Shown here in pieces: positions 39,909 to 49,836 of a stretch of DNA of 52,679 bases. Under the pieces are notes generated by a model. It made no database searches and was not told the origin of the DNA. It saw only the letters and a list, made by a program, of their open reading frames with translations. Made by a program: the position numbers and the translations under genes. The stretch comes from Streptomyces zagrosensis (lineage in GTDB: Bacteria; Actinomycetota; Actinomycetes; Streptomycetales; Streptomycetaceae). The DNA lies in contig NZ_JACHJL010000030.1 in NCBI RefSeq assembly GCF_014203645.1, forward strand, positions 1 to 52,679. The letters run 5' to 3'. The first letter of the stretch is position 1. Each line of letters begins with the position of its first letter.

Positions 39909-39990
39909 ATGCGGTGACCCGCGATGCGGTGACCCGCGATGCGGTGACCCGCGATGCGGTGACCCGCGATGCGGTGACCCGCGATGCGGC
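39901..39990. repeat. six tandem copies of a 15-base unit GACCCGCGATGCGGT
   Basis: Copies start at 39901, 39916, 39931, 39946, 39961 and 39976; the last ends in C instead of T. Each unit contains CCGC-GAT-GCGG, a small hairpin, and neighbouring units form GCGG-TGAC-CCGC. The array is intergenic between the FG-GAP gene and the convergent LysR-like gene. It is a minisatellite, not CRISPR: there are no spacers. Confidence 0.9.
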
Positions 39991-40135
39991 CACCCGTGCC
40001 CCGCGGCCGGGGCCGCGCGAGCCGGCGGTTGGGCGCCCTGAGACCTCTCGGGGGCTGCCCACCGGGGGTGATCGGTTCGCGGGCAGCAAGAAGCCACCCC
40101 TTGGCCGTCCCCTGGTTGCTGGCCGGCAGCAGGCG

Positions 40136-40924
40136 TTACGGCCTGCGGCGGGGCTTGCCGCCCTTCGGGCCGCCGGAGCCGCGGCGTGCGTTCTTGGCGG
40201 CGGGCTTGCCCGCCGTCTTGCCGGCGCCCCTGCCGCCGCCCTTGCCCCCGGCGGGCTGCTGCCGTCGCGTGGCGCCCTTCTCCGGGCGCTTGGCCTTCGG
40301 CTCGGGCTCGGCGCGGCGGCCCCGGGTGCTGTTGGCGGTACGGCCGCGGACGATGCCGATGAAGTCCTCCACCATGTCCGTCGTGGCCTCCTGGGGCCAC
40401 GACAGCGCCACGCGGGAGGTGGGCACGTCCGTGATCGTGCGGTACGTGAGGTCCTTGCGGTGGTGCAGCCGGGCCAGGGACTGCGGGACGATCAGTACGC
40501 CGATGCCCGCCGCCACCAGTTCGACGGCATCGGCGGTCGTGGCAGGGCGCTCAAGAGCAGGGCGCCCCGGCGGCTGCTCCCAGTCCAGGGTGTCGTCCAG
40601 CGGGTGTAGCGCCACTTCCTCGGCGAGGTCGGCCACGGCCACCTCGTCGGCCGCCGCGAAGAGGTGGTCCTTGGGGATGACGACCACCGTCGTCTCCTCG
40701 TAGAGGGGGATCGCGCTGAGGTCGTCCCCGTCGACCGGAAGCCGAACGAACCCCGCGTCGGCCTCGCCCCTCCGCAGGGCCTCGCAGACCTCGGCGGCTG
40801 GCACCTGGGTGAGGGTGAGAATGATGTGAGGCAGCCGCTCGTTCCAGATGCGCACCCACTTCGAGGGCGTCACCCCGGGTACGCAGGCGAGCCGGAACGC
40901 GGGAGATTCTTCCGAGCCTGTCAC
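40136..40924 (-). CDS. LysR-type substrate-binding domain protein without DNA-binding domain, basic C-terminal tail
   Basis: A 262-residue protein. Residues 8-200 follow a LysR effector-binding domain (FRLACVPGVTPSKWVRIWNERLP, VCEALRRGEADAGFVRLPVDGDDLSAIPLYEETTVVVIPKDHLFAAADEVAVADLAEE, VELVAAGIGVLIVPQSLARLH). The usual N-terminal winged helix is absent. The last ~60 residues are Lys/Arg/Gly/Pro-rich (KRPEKGATRRQQPAGGKGGGRG and so on), resembling a nucleic-acid-binding tail. It is divergent from the DUF5997 gene; I recall this pairing as conserved in Streptomyces. The GTG start at 40924 places the domain correctly. Function unknown: perhaps a ligand sensor acting through the tail or the neighbour. 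Confidence 0.8.
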   Translation of the reverse strand: MTGSEESPAFRLACVPGVTPSKWVRIWNERLPHIILTLTQVPAAEVCEALRRGEADAGFVRLPVDGDDLSAIPLYEETTVVVIPKDHLFAAADEVAVADLAEEVALHPLDDTLDWEQPPGRPALERPATTADAVELVAAGIGVLIVPQSLARLHHRKDLTYRTITDVPTSRVALSWPQEATTDMVEDFIGIVRGRTANSTRGRRAEPEPKAKRPEKGATRRQQPAGGKGGGRGAGKTAGKPAAKNARRGSGGPKGGKPRRRP

Positions 40925-41029
40925 CTCGCCAGACTACCGGCCGTAGTCACCGACCGACCCACCGGAGGGTACGGGCGGCGGCGAGCCCTCGTGGTCAACG
41001 CTTGCGCATTGGCTCGTTACCCTTAATCC

Positions 41030-41398
41030 ATGAGCCAGACCATGAAGCCCGCCACCGCGGCGAAGAAGCTGGGTGTGTACCTAGAGGCCACCCCCGCCGA
41101 ATTCCGGGAGGGCGAGGTCTCGCGCACCGAGCTGAACGCCCTCCAGGCCGACCCGCCCCAGTGGCTGAGCGACCTACGCCAGAACGGTCCGCACCCGCGC
41201 CCCGTCGTCGCGGCCAAGCTGGGTGTCTCCGCGTCGGGCCTCGCCCGCGGCGGCGTCACCGAGCCTCTGACCACGCAGCAGATCGACGCGCTGAAGGAAG
41301 AGCGGCCCGAGTGGCTGGAGCGCGAGCGCGCCACGCAGGCCGAGGTCCGCAAGGAGGCCGTCCGGCTGAAGGCGAAGAAGGCCGAGCAGGCCGAGTAG
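41030..41398 (+). CDS. DUF5997 family protein, probably from leaderless mRNA
   Basis: A 122-residue basic protein: TMKPATAAKKLGVYLEATPAEFREGEVSRTELNALQADPPQWLSDLR, then a second similar helix set RPVVAAKLGVSASGLARGGVTEPLTTQQIDALKEERPEWLERE. The two KLGV segments suggest duplicated helix-turn-helix-like units. I recognise it as DUF5997, function unknown. There is no ribosome binding site; a -10-like TACCCT (41018-41023) lies 7-12 bases before the ATG, as expected for a leaderless transcript. The C terminus is Lys/Ala/Glu-rich. Together with the divergent HTH-less LysR domain it may form a split regulator. Confidence 0.8.
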   Translation: MSQTMKPATAAKKLGVYLEATPAEFREGEVSRTELNALQADPPQWLSDLRQNGPHPRPVVAAKLGVSASGLARGGVTEPLTTQQIDALKEERPEWLERERATQAEVRKEAVRLKAKKAEQAE

Positions 41399-41713
41399 GC
41401 CGAGCAGGCGGCACGGGCCACAAAGGGCTGAGCACGGGGCGAGCGCGCCACGCCCCTTCCTTCCTCGCCCGCCGCCCGTCCCGCCCCCCTCGCCCGTCGC
41501 CCGGGCCCGTCGTCTGAGGCCGCCGGGCCCCAGCCCGGCGACGAGCCGTGAGCTGATGCCGGCCGGGCTCGGACCTGGGGGTGCCCGCCAGGGCTCTCGT
41601 ACCGCCCGCGGTTCGCGTACGGGGCTCAGCTCGCATACGGGCGCAGTCCACGTTGCGCGCACAGTCCGCGTACGGGCGGCGGATCGCACCAACCGGGTGG
41701 GGCATGCGTCGGT
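41399..41713. other. intergenic, no gene recognised
   Basis: About 315 bases of GC-rich DNA after DUF5997. It contains repeated CGTACGGG/GCGTACGG words (41615-41680) and may include the eroded 5' part of the HxlR remnant that follows, but no similarity can be read. Confidence 0.35.
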
Positions 41714-41981
41714 GAGCCTCGGCCGACGCGCTACTCGGAGCTGTCGCGCACGCTGGCGGGTGCCAGCTAGAAGATGCCGACCCAGACGCTGCGAGCGCTG
41801 GAGCGCGACGGGCTCATCAGCCGCGTCGTGCCGCCCACCGTGCCCGTCACCGTCACGCACGAACGGTTCCGCACTGGGCCAGTCGTTTCATCACATGGTG
41901 CGCGGCAACAAGACCTGGGCCGAGACGCACACGGACGACGTGTTCGCCAACCGTGCGAGGTACGACTCCGACGCTGGCTGA
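41714..41981 (+). pseudogene. remnant of an HxlR-family regulator (nonsense codon and frameshift)
   Basis: PTRYSELSRTLAGAS, a TAG stop at 41768-41770 where the family has Gln, then KMPTQTLRALERDGLISRVVPPTVPVTVTH reads as an HxlR winged helix in one frame. Between about 41850 and 41871 the frame shifts, and ALGQSFHHMVRGNKTWAETHTDDVFANRARYDSDAG continues the family's C terminus to TGA 41981. The N-terminal third (the helix carrying the conserved GDKW-type segment) is not recognisable. One CAG to TAG change plus one frameshift plus 5' loss indicates a decayed gene rather than a simple read error. HxlR proteins sense redox or quinone signals and repress neighbouring oxidoreductases. Confidence 0.75.
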
Positions 41982-42403
41982 CGGAACGCCGCGGCTTCTG
42001 CGCACCGCGTTGAGGCGTAACTCGGCTCCCTGGCAGCGCTGTTGATGATTCGTGTCACCCATGGTTGGGGATGGGCGAGCTTCGCTTCGAAACCGCCTGT
42101 CGTCGGCGCGGGCGTGCTCGCCGCCTTCGGCGACAGCCCGCTGGGCCGGCCCACGCCGGAGGGTGTGCCCTTCGAGGGTTGGCCTCCGCCCTCGACGACA
42201 CCCGGCACCCGGCTCCCGCGGTACCCCAGACAGTCGTGACCAGTGGTGATGCCCTGATCACGGGTCACGCACCCCGCGCCCCCGCGGCCAGCACTCCACA
42301 GCGGGAATCCGCGGAATTCGCCCCTGATTCACCCCATCGTTCCGCGATCCAGAAATCCTCCTCTTTGCACGACATTTTCCTACCCGACGGAGAACCGCAC
42401 GTC
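41982..42403. other. intergenic upstream of the PHP-domain gene
   Basis: About 420 bases. The reading frame of the following gene is open through it, but the translation is Arg/Ala/Pro-rich without family character. The last 100 bases are more AT-rich (CATCGTTCCGCGATCCAGAAATCC and onward) and probably contain the promoter. Confidence 0.4.
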
Positions 42404-44104
42404 ATGACCCACCCTGTGCCCGAATGGGCCGACCCTCAGGTGCCCGCGGAATCACTCGACCCGCAGGGGCTCAGCCGTCGAGGGCTGATGCGTCGCGCCG
42501 GCCTGTTCGGGGCGGGGTTCGCCGCCGCCTCACTTCCCCTTCCCGCACTGGCCCACGGGCACGGGCACGGCGGGGGACACGGTCATCACGGCCCCGGTCA
42601 CGGGCACGGCGGGCACGGCCACGTCCCCAACCTGGTCTACCTGGTCGGGGACCACCACAACCACACCGTCTACAGCCACGACGCCAAGTACACGTTCTCC
42701 CAAATAGCCTCGGCAGGGCGGAAGTTCGGCCTTGACTGGATGGTCTTCACCGAGCACAGCAACATCGGCCACGCCAAGTTCGGTGCCGCGCGGGAGCACC
42801 GCGAGATCCTGCGGGCCCGCGCCGAAAACAGACGAATGCTGATCTTCCAGGGCCTTGAGTGGTACATCCCCGGTGCCGAACACTGCTCCGTCTTCTCACC
42901 GCCCGGCCGGCACGAGGTCGACCTGTTGACCCGCTTCGAGGAAGCTTTTGACGGCAAGCTGCTCGGCTACGCGGCCGGCGGTCCGAACCACCCCGACACC
43001 CCGCGCAACGAGGCGCACGCGATCAAGGCCATCAAGTGGCTGGCCGAGCAGCGTCGCACCGGGTACGTGGACGACGTCCTGGTCCTCGCCAACCACCCCA
43101 TGCGGCTCGGCATCGACTCTCCGCACGAGCTGCGCGGCTGGCGCGACGCCGCCCCTGACATCATGATCGGCATGGAGGGCGCTCCCGGCGCCCAAGCAGG
43201 TGCGATCCCCGGCTGGCATGCGGACACCAACGTCCGCGGCGAGTACACCAACTCGCCCTCCGCGGACTCCTGGCCTGGCTACCCGCGCGAGGCGTACGTC
43301 ACCCACGGCGGCTTCGACTGGGCGACCGCGACCGTGGGCGGCATGTGGGACGCGATGCTGGCGGAGGGCAAGCTCTTCACCATCACCTCCAACTCCGATG
43401 TCCACCGCGTTGCCCAGGACACCTGGGTCAACGGTGACTGGCGGCCCGGGCAGAACTTCGACAACACCGGCCGCCTCCCCGACCCGCACAACACCACCGA
43501 ACCGCAGCCCGGCGGCGACTTTTGGCCCGGCCAGTTCAGCCGCACGCATGTGGGGGTCACCCGGTACGGCTACCGCCATGTGATGGAAGGGCTGCGTGCC
43601 GGGCGGGTCTGGGCCGACCACGGCCACCTCATCGACGGCATCGACGTCAAGGTGCGCGGCGAGCGCGGCAACAGTGCCACCCTCGGCGGCCGGCTGCGGG
43701 CCCGGCGGGGCGAGCGGCTCACCCTCACCGTGACCGTGACCGCGGCCTCCCGCCGCAACCCGTACGGTGTGCTGCCCCGTCTGCAACACGTCGACGTCAT
43801 TCGCGGCGCGGTCCACGGACCGGCCACCGACCGCGACGACTGGCGAGCCCCGAACACCCGGGTCGTCCACACCTCCGACGTACTGGGCCGCCGCGGTACG
43901 TACACGCTGCGCATCCCGGTCGGGCGCGCGGATCACCCGTTCTACCTGCGGCTGCGCGGCAGCGACGGCAAGCGCCACGGCGCGGGCTTCCTCGGCGCGA
44001 AGATCGACCCCCACGGCCCGCTGCCGCACGAGCCCGGCAAGGGTGACCCGTGGCTCGACACGTGGTTCTACACCAACCCGATCTTCGTGGACGTCACGCG
44101 CTGA
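42404..44104 (+). CDS. Tat-exported PHP-domain metallohydrolase (CehA/McbA-like)
   Basis: A 566-residue secreted protein. LSRRGLMRRAGLFGAGFAAASLPLPALAHG (23-52) is a Tat signal. A His/Gly-rich linker follows (about 52-74, with 11 His), which could bind metal. The PHP domain has GDHHNHTVYSHDAKYTFSQI, DWMVFTEHSN, QGLEWYIPGAEHC, ANHPMRLG and TSNSDVH, supplying the expected His/Asp/Glu ligands for three metals. PHP enzymes hydrolyse phosphate esters; the CehA/McbA branch hydrolyses carbamates and similar compounds. The C-terminal ~150 residues are a beta-rich domain. ATG 42404 is chosen because it gives a proper Tat signal; GGAG lies about 11 bases upstream. A strong terminator follows. Confidence 0.83.
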   Translation: MTHPVPEWADPQVPAESLDPQGLSRRGLMRRAGLFGAGFAAASLPLPALAHGHGHGGGHGHHGPGHGHGGHGHVPNLVYLVGDHHNHTVYSHDAKYTFSQIASAGRKFGLDWMVFTEHSNIGHAKFGAAREHREILRARAENRRMLIFQGLEWYIPGAEHCSVFSPPGRHEVDLLTRFEEAFDGKLLGYAAGGPNHPDTPRNEAHAIKAIKWLAEQRRTGYVDDVLVLANHPMRLGIDSPHELRGWRDAAPDIMIGMEGAPGAQAGAIPGWHADTNVRGEYTNSPSADSWPGYPREAYVTHGGFDWATATVGGMWDAMLAEGKLFTITSNSDVHRVAQDTWVNGDWRPGQNFDNTGRLPDPHNTTEPQPGGDFWPGQFSRTHVGVTRYGYRHVMEGLRAGRVWADHGHLIDGIDVKVRGERGNSATLGGRLRARRGERLTLTVTVTAASRRNPYGVLPRLQHVDVIRGAVHGPATDRDDWRAPNTRVVHTSDVLGRRGTYTLRIPVGRADHPFYLRLRGSDGKRHGAGFLGAKIDPHGPLPHEPGKGDPWLDTWFYTNPIFVDVTR

Positions 44105-44114
44105 TGGCCGTGAC

Positions 44115-44160
44115 CCCCGGGGGCGGCAGGCGGGCGGAAGCCGGTCTGCCGCCCCCGGGG
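44115..44160 (+). terminator. terminator of the PHP-domain gene
   Basis: A perfect 15-bp stem (CCCCGGGGGCGGCAG with CTGCCGCCCCCGGGG) around a 16-base loop, starting 11 bases after the stop codon. Confidence 0.8.
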
Positions 44161-44345
44161 CGCGTTGGTCGGCGTGGTGACGCGCTTTTTTTGCTGGGCC
44201 GGGTACCGGTCAGCTTCCCGAAGAGCCGGATACCGGGCTGCAACTCGCACGCGCCGAAACCCGCCTGGGGAAGTCCCGAAGGTGCCGCCGCACCCACCCT
44301 GGCACGCTAAATAGCAGGTCAGGCAGGGTGCGGCGCATTCGCCTA

Positions 44346-45875
44346 TTAAATGTCCCGGAAGATCTCGATCTGTGCGCCAATGGAGTTCAGCCGCTGCGCC
44401 AGGTCCTCGTAACCCCGGTTGATGACATACACGTTGCGCAGCACCGAGGTGCCTTCGGCCGCCATCATCGCCAGCAGTACCACCACGGCTGGCCGTAGCG
44501 CGGGTGGGCACATCATCTCCGCGGAGCGCCACCGGGTGGGGCCGTCCACCAGGACTCGGTGCGGGTCGAGGAGTTTGACGCTGGCACCGAGTCGGGTGAG
44601 GTCGGTGAGGTAGATCGCGCGGTTGTCGTACACCCAGTCATGGATCAGGGTCGAGCCCTGGGCGCTGGCGGCGATCGCCGCGAAGAACGGCACGTTGTCG
44701 ATGTTGATGCCGGGGAAGGGCATCGGGTGGATCTTGTCGAGGGGCGCGCTCAGCTTGGAGGGGCGGACCGTGAGGTCGATGAGCCTGGTGCGCCCGTTGT
44801 CCGCGGCGTACTCGGGGCTGCGCTCGTTGTCGAGGCCCATCTCCTCCAGGACCGCGAGCTCGATCTCCAAGAACTCCACCGGGACTCGGCGAATCGTCAG
44901 CTCCGACTGGGTCACCACGGCCGCGGCGAGCAGGCTCATGGCCTCCACCGGGTCTTCGGATGGCGCGTAGTCCACATCGCGGTCGATGTGTGCGACGCCG
45001 TGCACCGTCAGCGTGGTGGTGCCGACGCCCTCCACTCGTACGCCCAACTGCTCCAGGAAGAAGCACAGGTCCTGGACCATGTAGTTGGAGCTGGCGTTGC
45101 GGATGACGCTGACGCCGTCGTGCCGGGCGGCGGCGAGGAGCGCGTTTTCGGTCACCGTGTCGCCGCGCTCGGTCAGCACGATCGGGCGGGTGGGGGAGAC
45201 CTCGCGGTTGACCTCGGCGTGGTACGTACCTTCGGTCGCGGTCACCTCAAGGCCGAAGTGGCGCAAGGCCGTCATATGCGGTTGAACGGTACGGGTGCCG
45301 AGATCGCAGCCACCCGCGTACGGAAGACGGAATCGGTCGAGCCGGTGCAGCAGCGGGCCGAGGAACATGATGACGCTTCGGGTCCGCCGGGCGGCGTCCG
45401 TGTCCATGGCGGCCAGGTCGAGTTCAGCCGGGGGCACGATCTCCAGGTCGTTGCCATCGTTGATCCAGCGGGCGCGTACGCCGATGCTGCCGAGCACCTC
45501 CAAGATGCGATAGACCTCCTCGATCCGGGCGACCCGGCGCAGCGTGGTGCGGCCCGCGTTGAGTAGCGAGGCGCACAGCAGCGCGACACATGCGTTCTTG
45601 CTGGTTTTGACGTTGATCGCGCCGGAAAGCTGACGGCCGCCGACGACCCGCAGGTGCATCGGGCCCGAGTAGCCGAGGGAGACGATCTCGCTATCTAGGG
45701 CCTCGCCGATCCGGGCGATCATCTCAAGACTGATATTCTGATTTCCCCGCTCGATGCGGTTGACAGCGCTCTGGCTGGTGCCGAGCGCCTCGGCTAGCTC
45801 CGTCTGAGTCCAGCCCCGGTGCTGGCGGGCGTCGCGGATGAGCTTCCCGATGCGGGAGAGGTACGCGTCTGTCAT
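44346..45875 (-). CDS. XRE helix-turn-helix domain fused to MurA-like enolpyruvyl transferase
   Basis: A 509-residue fusion. Residues 8-68 are an XRE/Cro-type DNA-binding domain (GWTQTELAEALGTSQSAVNRIERGNQNIS, 21-49). Residues 72-509 are a full MurA-type UDP-GlcNAc 1-carboxyvinyltransferase: GAINVKTSKNA with K93/N94, and the flexible loop YAGGCDLGTRTVQPH with Cys190 at the position of the catalytic Cys. MurA makes the first peptidoglycan precursor from UDP-GlcNAc and PEP. Keeping the active-site residues suggests it at least binds UDP-GlcNAc. An operator-like palindrome covers its own -10 (TAAGAT, 45888-45883), seven bases from the ATG, so the mRNA is probably leaderless and autorepressed. 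It is divergent from acnA; I recall the same adjacency in S. coelicolor. Confidence 0.88.
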   Translation of the reverse strand: MTDAYLSRIGKLIRDARQHRGWTQTELAEALGTSQSAVNRIERGNQNISLEMIARIGEALDSEIVSLGYSGPMHLRVVGGRQLSGAINVKTSKNACVALLCASLLNAGRTTLRRVARIEEVYRILEVLGSIGVRARWINDGNDLEIVPPAELDLAAMDTDAARRTRSVIMFLGPLLHRLDRFRLPYAGGCDLGTRTVQPHMTALRHFGLEVTATEGTYHAEVNREVSPTRPIVLTERGDTVTENALLAAARHDGVSVIRNASSNYMVQDLCFFLEQLGVRVEGVGTTTLTVHGVAHIDRDVDYAPSEDPVEAMSLLAAAVVTQSELTIRRVPVEFLEIELAVLEEMGLDNERSPEYAADNGRTRLIDLTVRPSKLSAPLDKIHPMPFPGINIDNVPFFAAIAASAQGSTLIHDWVYDNRAIYLTDLTRLGASVKLLDPHRVLVDGPTRWRSAEMMCPPALRPAVVVLLAMMAAEGTSVLRNVYVINRGYEDLAQRLNSIGAQIEIFRDI

Positions 45876-45882
45876 GAGTTCG

Positions 45883-45904
45883 ATCTTATCTCAGATATGA
45901 GATG
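45883..45904 (-). promoter_or_regulatory. operator 1 (TATCTCA-GATA-TGAGATG) over the XRE-MurA promoter
   Basis: Positions 45887-45904 form an inverted repeat with 6-base perfect arms (ATCTCA/TGAGAT). It overlaps the -10-like TAAGAT (minus strand, 45888-45883) of the fusion gene. It matches the palindrome at 46294-46311 in all outer positions (TATCTC and GAGAT), suggesting binding of the same protein, most simply the XRE domain of the fusion itself. Confidence 0.65.
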
Positions 45905-45989
45905 TTCTCGCGCTGGTGGGCTCGTGCGGCGCGGCGCGCTAATGGCGCCTTCGCGCGGCGGAGGGAGACCTTCCGCCTCGTCTCCTCTG

Positions 45990-46030
45990 TGCTGCGGTGC
46001 AGTGCGGTGCAGTGCGGTGCGGTGCGGTGC
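45990..46030. repeat. CAGTGCGGTG-type short tandem repeat
   Basis: Degenerate tandem GTGCAGTGCG/GTGCGGTGCG units in the 567-base intergenic region between the XRE-MurA and aconitase genes. No function is evident. The rest of this region, apart from the operators and iron boxes, shows no gene. Confidence 0.6.
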
Positions 46031-46293
46031 GAGTGGTGCGGCGCACGCAGCGCTGGCGCCGGTCAGCGCTGCACCCGTTGGCGTGCGGCGCGAAACGCCC
46101 GGGTGGCTCGGGCTGTGGCCCATCGGGCGAGGCCCGCGTCCGGTGGGGCCGACCTGCCGGGGGCAGGTGAACGCACCTGTGCGGCGGTGTGGGCAAGGGG
46201 TCGGTCGGGCGTGGTAGCCCGTATGTCGAGGGTTGTGTGCGCGGCCGGCGCGGGCAGCCAGCGCATGACCGCGCGGCGGTGATGTATTAGAGT

Positions 46294-46311
46294 TATCTCG
46301 ACATCGAGATA
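46294..46311 (+). promoter_or_regulatory. operator 2 (TATCTCG-ACAT-CGAGATA) upstream of aconitase
   Basis: A perfect inverted repeat with 7-base arms and a 4-base centre, 132 bases before the acnA start codon. Same pattern as operator 1 (TATCTCR-N4-YGAGATR), whose centre lies 407 bases away, next to the divergent XRE-MurA gene. It lies in an AT-rich stretch (GATGTATTAGAGTTATC) that probably contains the acnA promoter. Confidence 0.65.
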
Positions 46312-46340
46312 TCTGCCGGGAAGGCGTACCGCTGTCGCGC

Positions 46341-46375
46341 AAGTTAGGTGTACCTAAGTTAGGCACACCTTAGCG
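46341..46375 (+). promoter_or_regulatory. tandem iron boxes (DmdR/IdeR type) upstream of aconitase
   Basis: TTAGGTGTACCTAA (46344-46357) is a near-perfect core of the actinobacterial iron box (TTAGGTTAGGCTCACCTAA family). It is followed at once by GTTAGGCACACCTTAG (46358-46373), a second overlapping match. DmdR1/IdeR with Fe2+ binds such sites; overlapping boxes usually bind two dimers. This makes the iron-sulfur enzyme aconitase iron-responsive. Confidence 0.8.
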
Positions 46376-46442
46376 GATCGGCAAGGTCCAGGGGCGACAG
46401 GATGCGGTGGTACGCGCGAATTCATGCATGAAGGAGACTGTC

Positions 46443-49157
<2,715 letters not shown>

Positions 49158-49167
49158 GAATCCGGCC

Positions 49168-49207
49168 GGGCGCGCCGGGGCCAGCCGCACTGGCTCTCGG
49201 CGCGCCC
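49168..49207 (+). terminator. first terminator after aconitase
   Basis: A 10-bp outer stem (GGGCGCGCCG with CGGCGCGCCC) encloses a second small stem (AGCC/GGCT). It starts 11 bases after the acnA stop. Confidence 0.75.
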
Positions 49208-49333
49208 AATGGCCCCGAGAATGCTCGCGGATGGCCGCTGGAAACCGGCCCTTTCGCCACCCCTTCGGTACCGGCTTCCGCGCGGGCTGAGGCGGCGGTT
49301 TCGCGCGAGCCCGGCTGCCGGCTTCGGTAACAC

Positions 49334-49366
49334 AGCGGGCCGCATTCCCCAGGAATGCGGCCCGCT
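49334..49366 (+). terminator. second strong hairpin downstream of aconitase
   Basis: A perfect 15-bp stem (AGCGGGCCGCATTCC with GGAATGCGGCCCGCT) and a 3-base loop. It backs up the first terminator and isolates acnA from the ngc operon. Confidence 0.8.
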
Positions 49367-49598
49367 TCCGTGTCTGCGGACGGGCACCAGCGCACGGGCA
49401 CGGATGCCCGGACGGGCGTCGGCGGCGCTGCGGCGGAGGCAATGCCAGATGCCGTCGGGACAGCTCTGAGGCGTAAGTGTCAGGCACATGGCAAAAAGCG
49501 GTCCCGGTGTGCTGACGACACACCCGGACCATGGGCCTCACCGTAAGTCTCGCAGGTCTCAACTCGGGAAAGACTGCCGACGAATACTGGCTTCGATC

Positions 49599-49631
49599 TT
49601 GCCCAGTACGCGCCAAGTGGACTATACCTGT
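49599..49631 (+). promoter_or_regulatory. ngcE promoter with DasR-like operator
   Basis: A -35-like TTGCCC (49599-49604) and -10-like TATACC (49623-49628) are 18 bases apart. Over the -10 lies AGTGGACTATACCTGT (49616-49631), matching 12 of 16 positions of the DasR-responsive element consensus AGTGGTCTAGACCACT as I recall it. DasR represses chitin/GlcNAc uptake genes until aminosugar phosphates accumulate, which fits the downstream transporter. A long leader (about 200 bases) precedes the start codon. Confidence 0.5.
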
Positions 49632-49836
49632 CGCGTCTGAGCCGCCGTTGTCTACGGCAGCGGACCCGACGGAGGATGCGCGCGCCGAACTGGCACGCTA
49701 CCGCCCCGGGGCGTCCCGGCGCATATGCAGCACACATCAGCTCCAACTGACCCGCGGTGTCGGGCCGTTCGCCATAGGCGAGCGAAGAACGGGAGACCTG
49801 ACACCGCCTGAGTCCTGTAGAAGGCGAGGACTTGAA

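Noticed and set aside
39901..39990. CRISPR-like array
   Set aside because: The 15-base units are directly adjacent with no unique spacers and no cas genes are present; it is a minisatellite.
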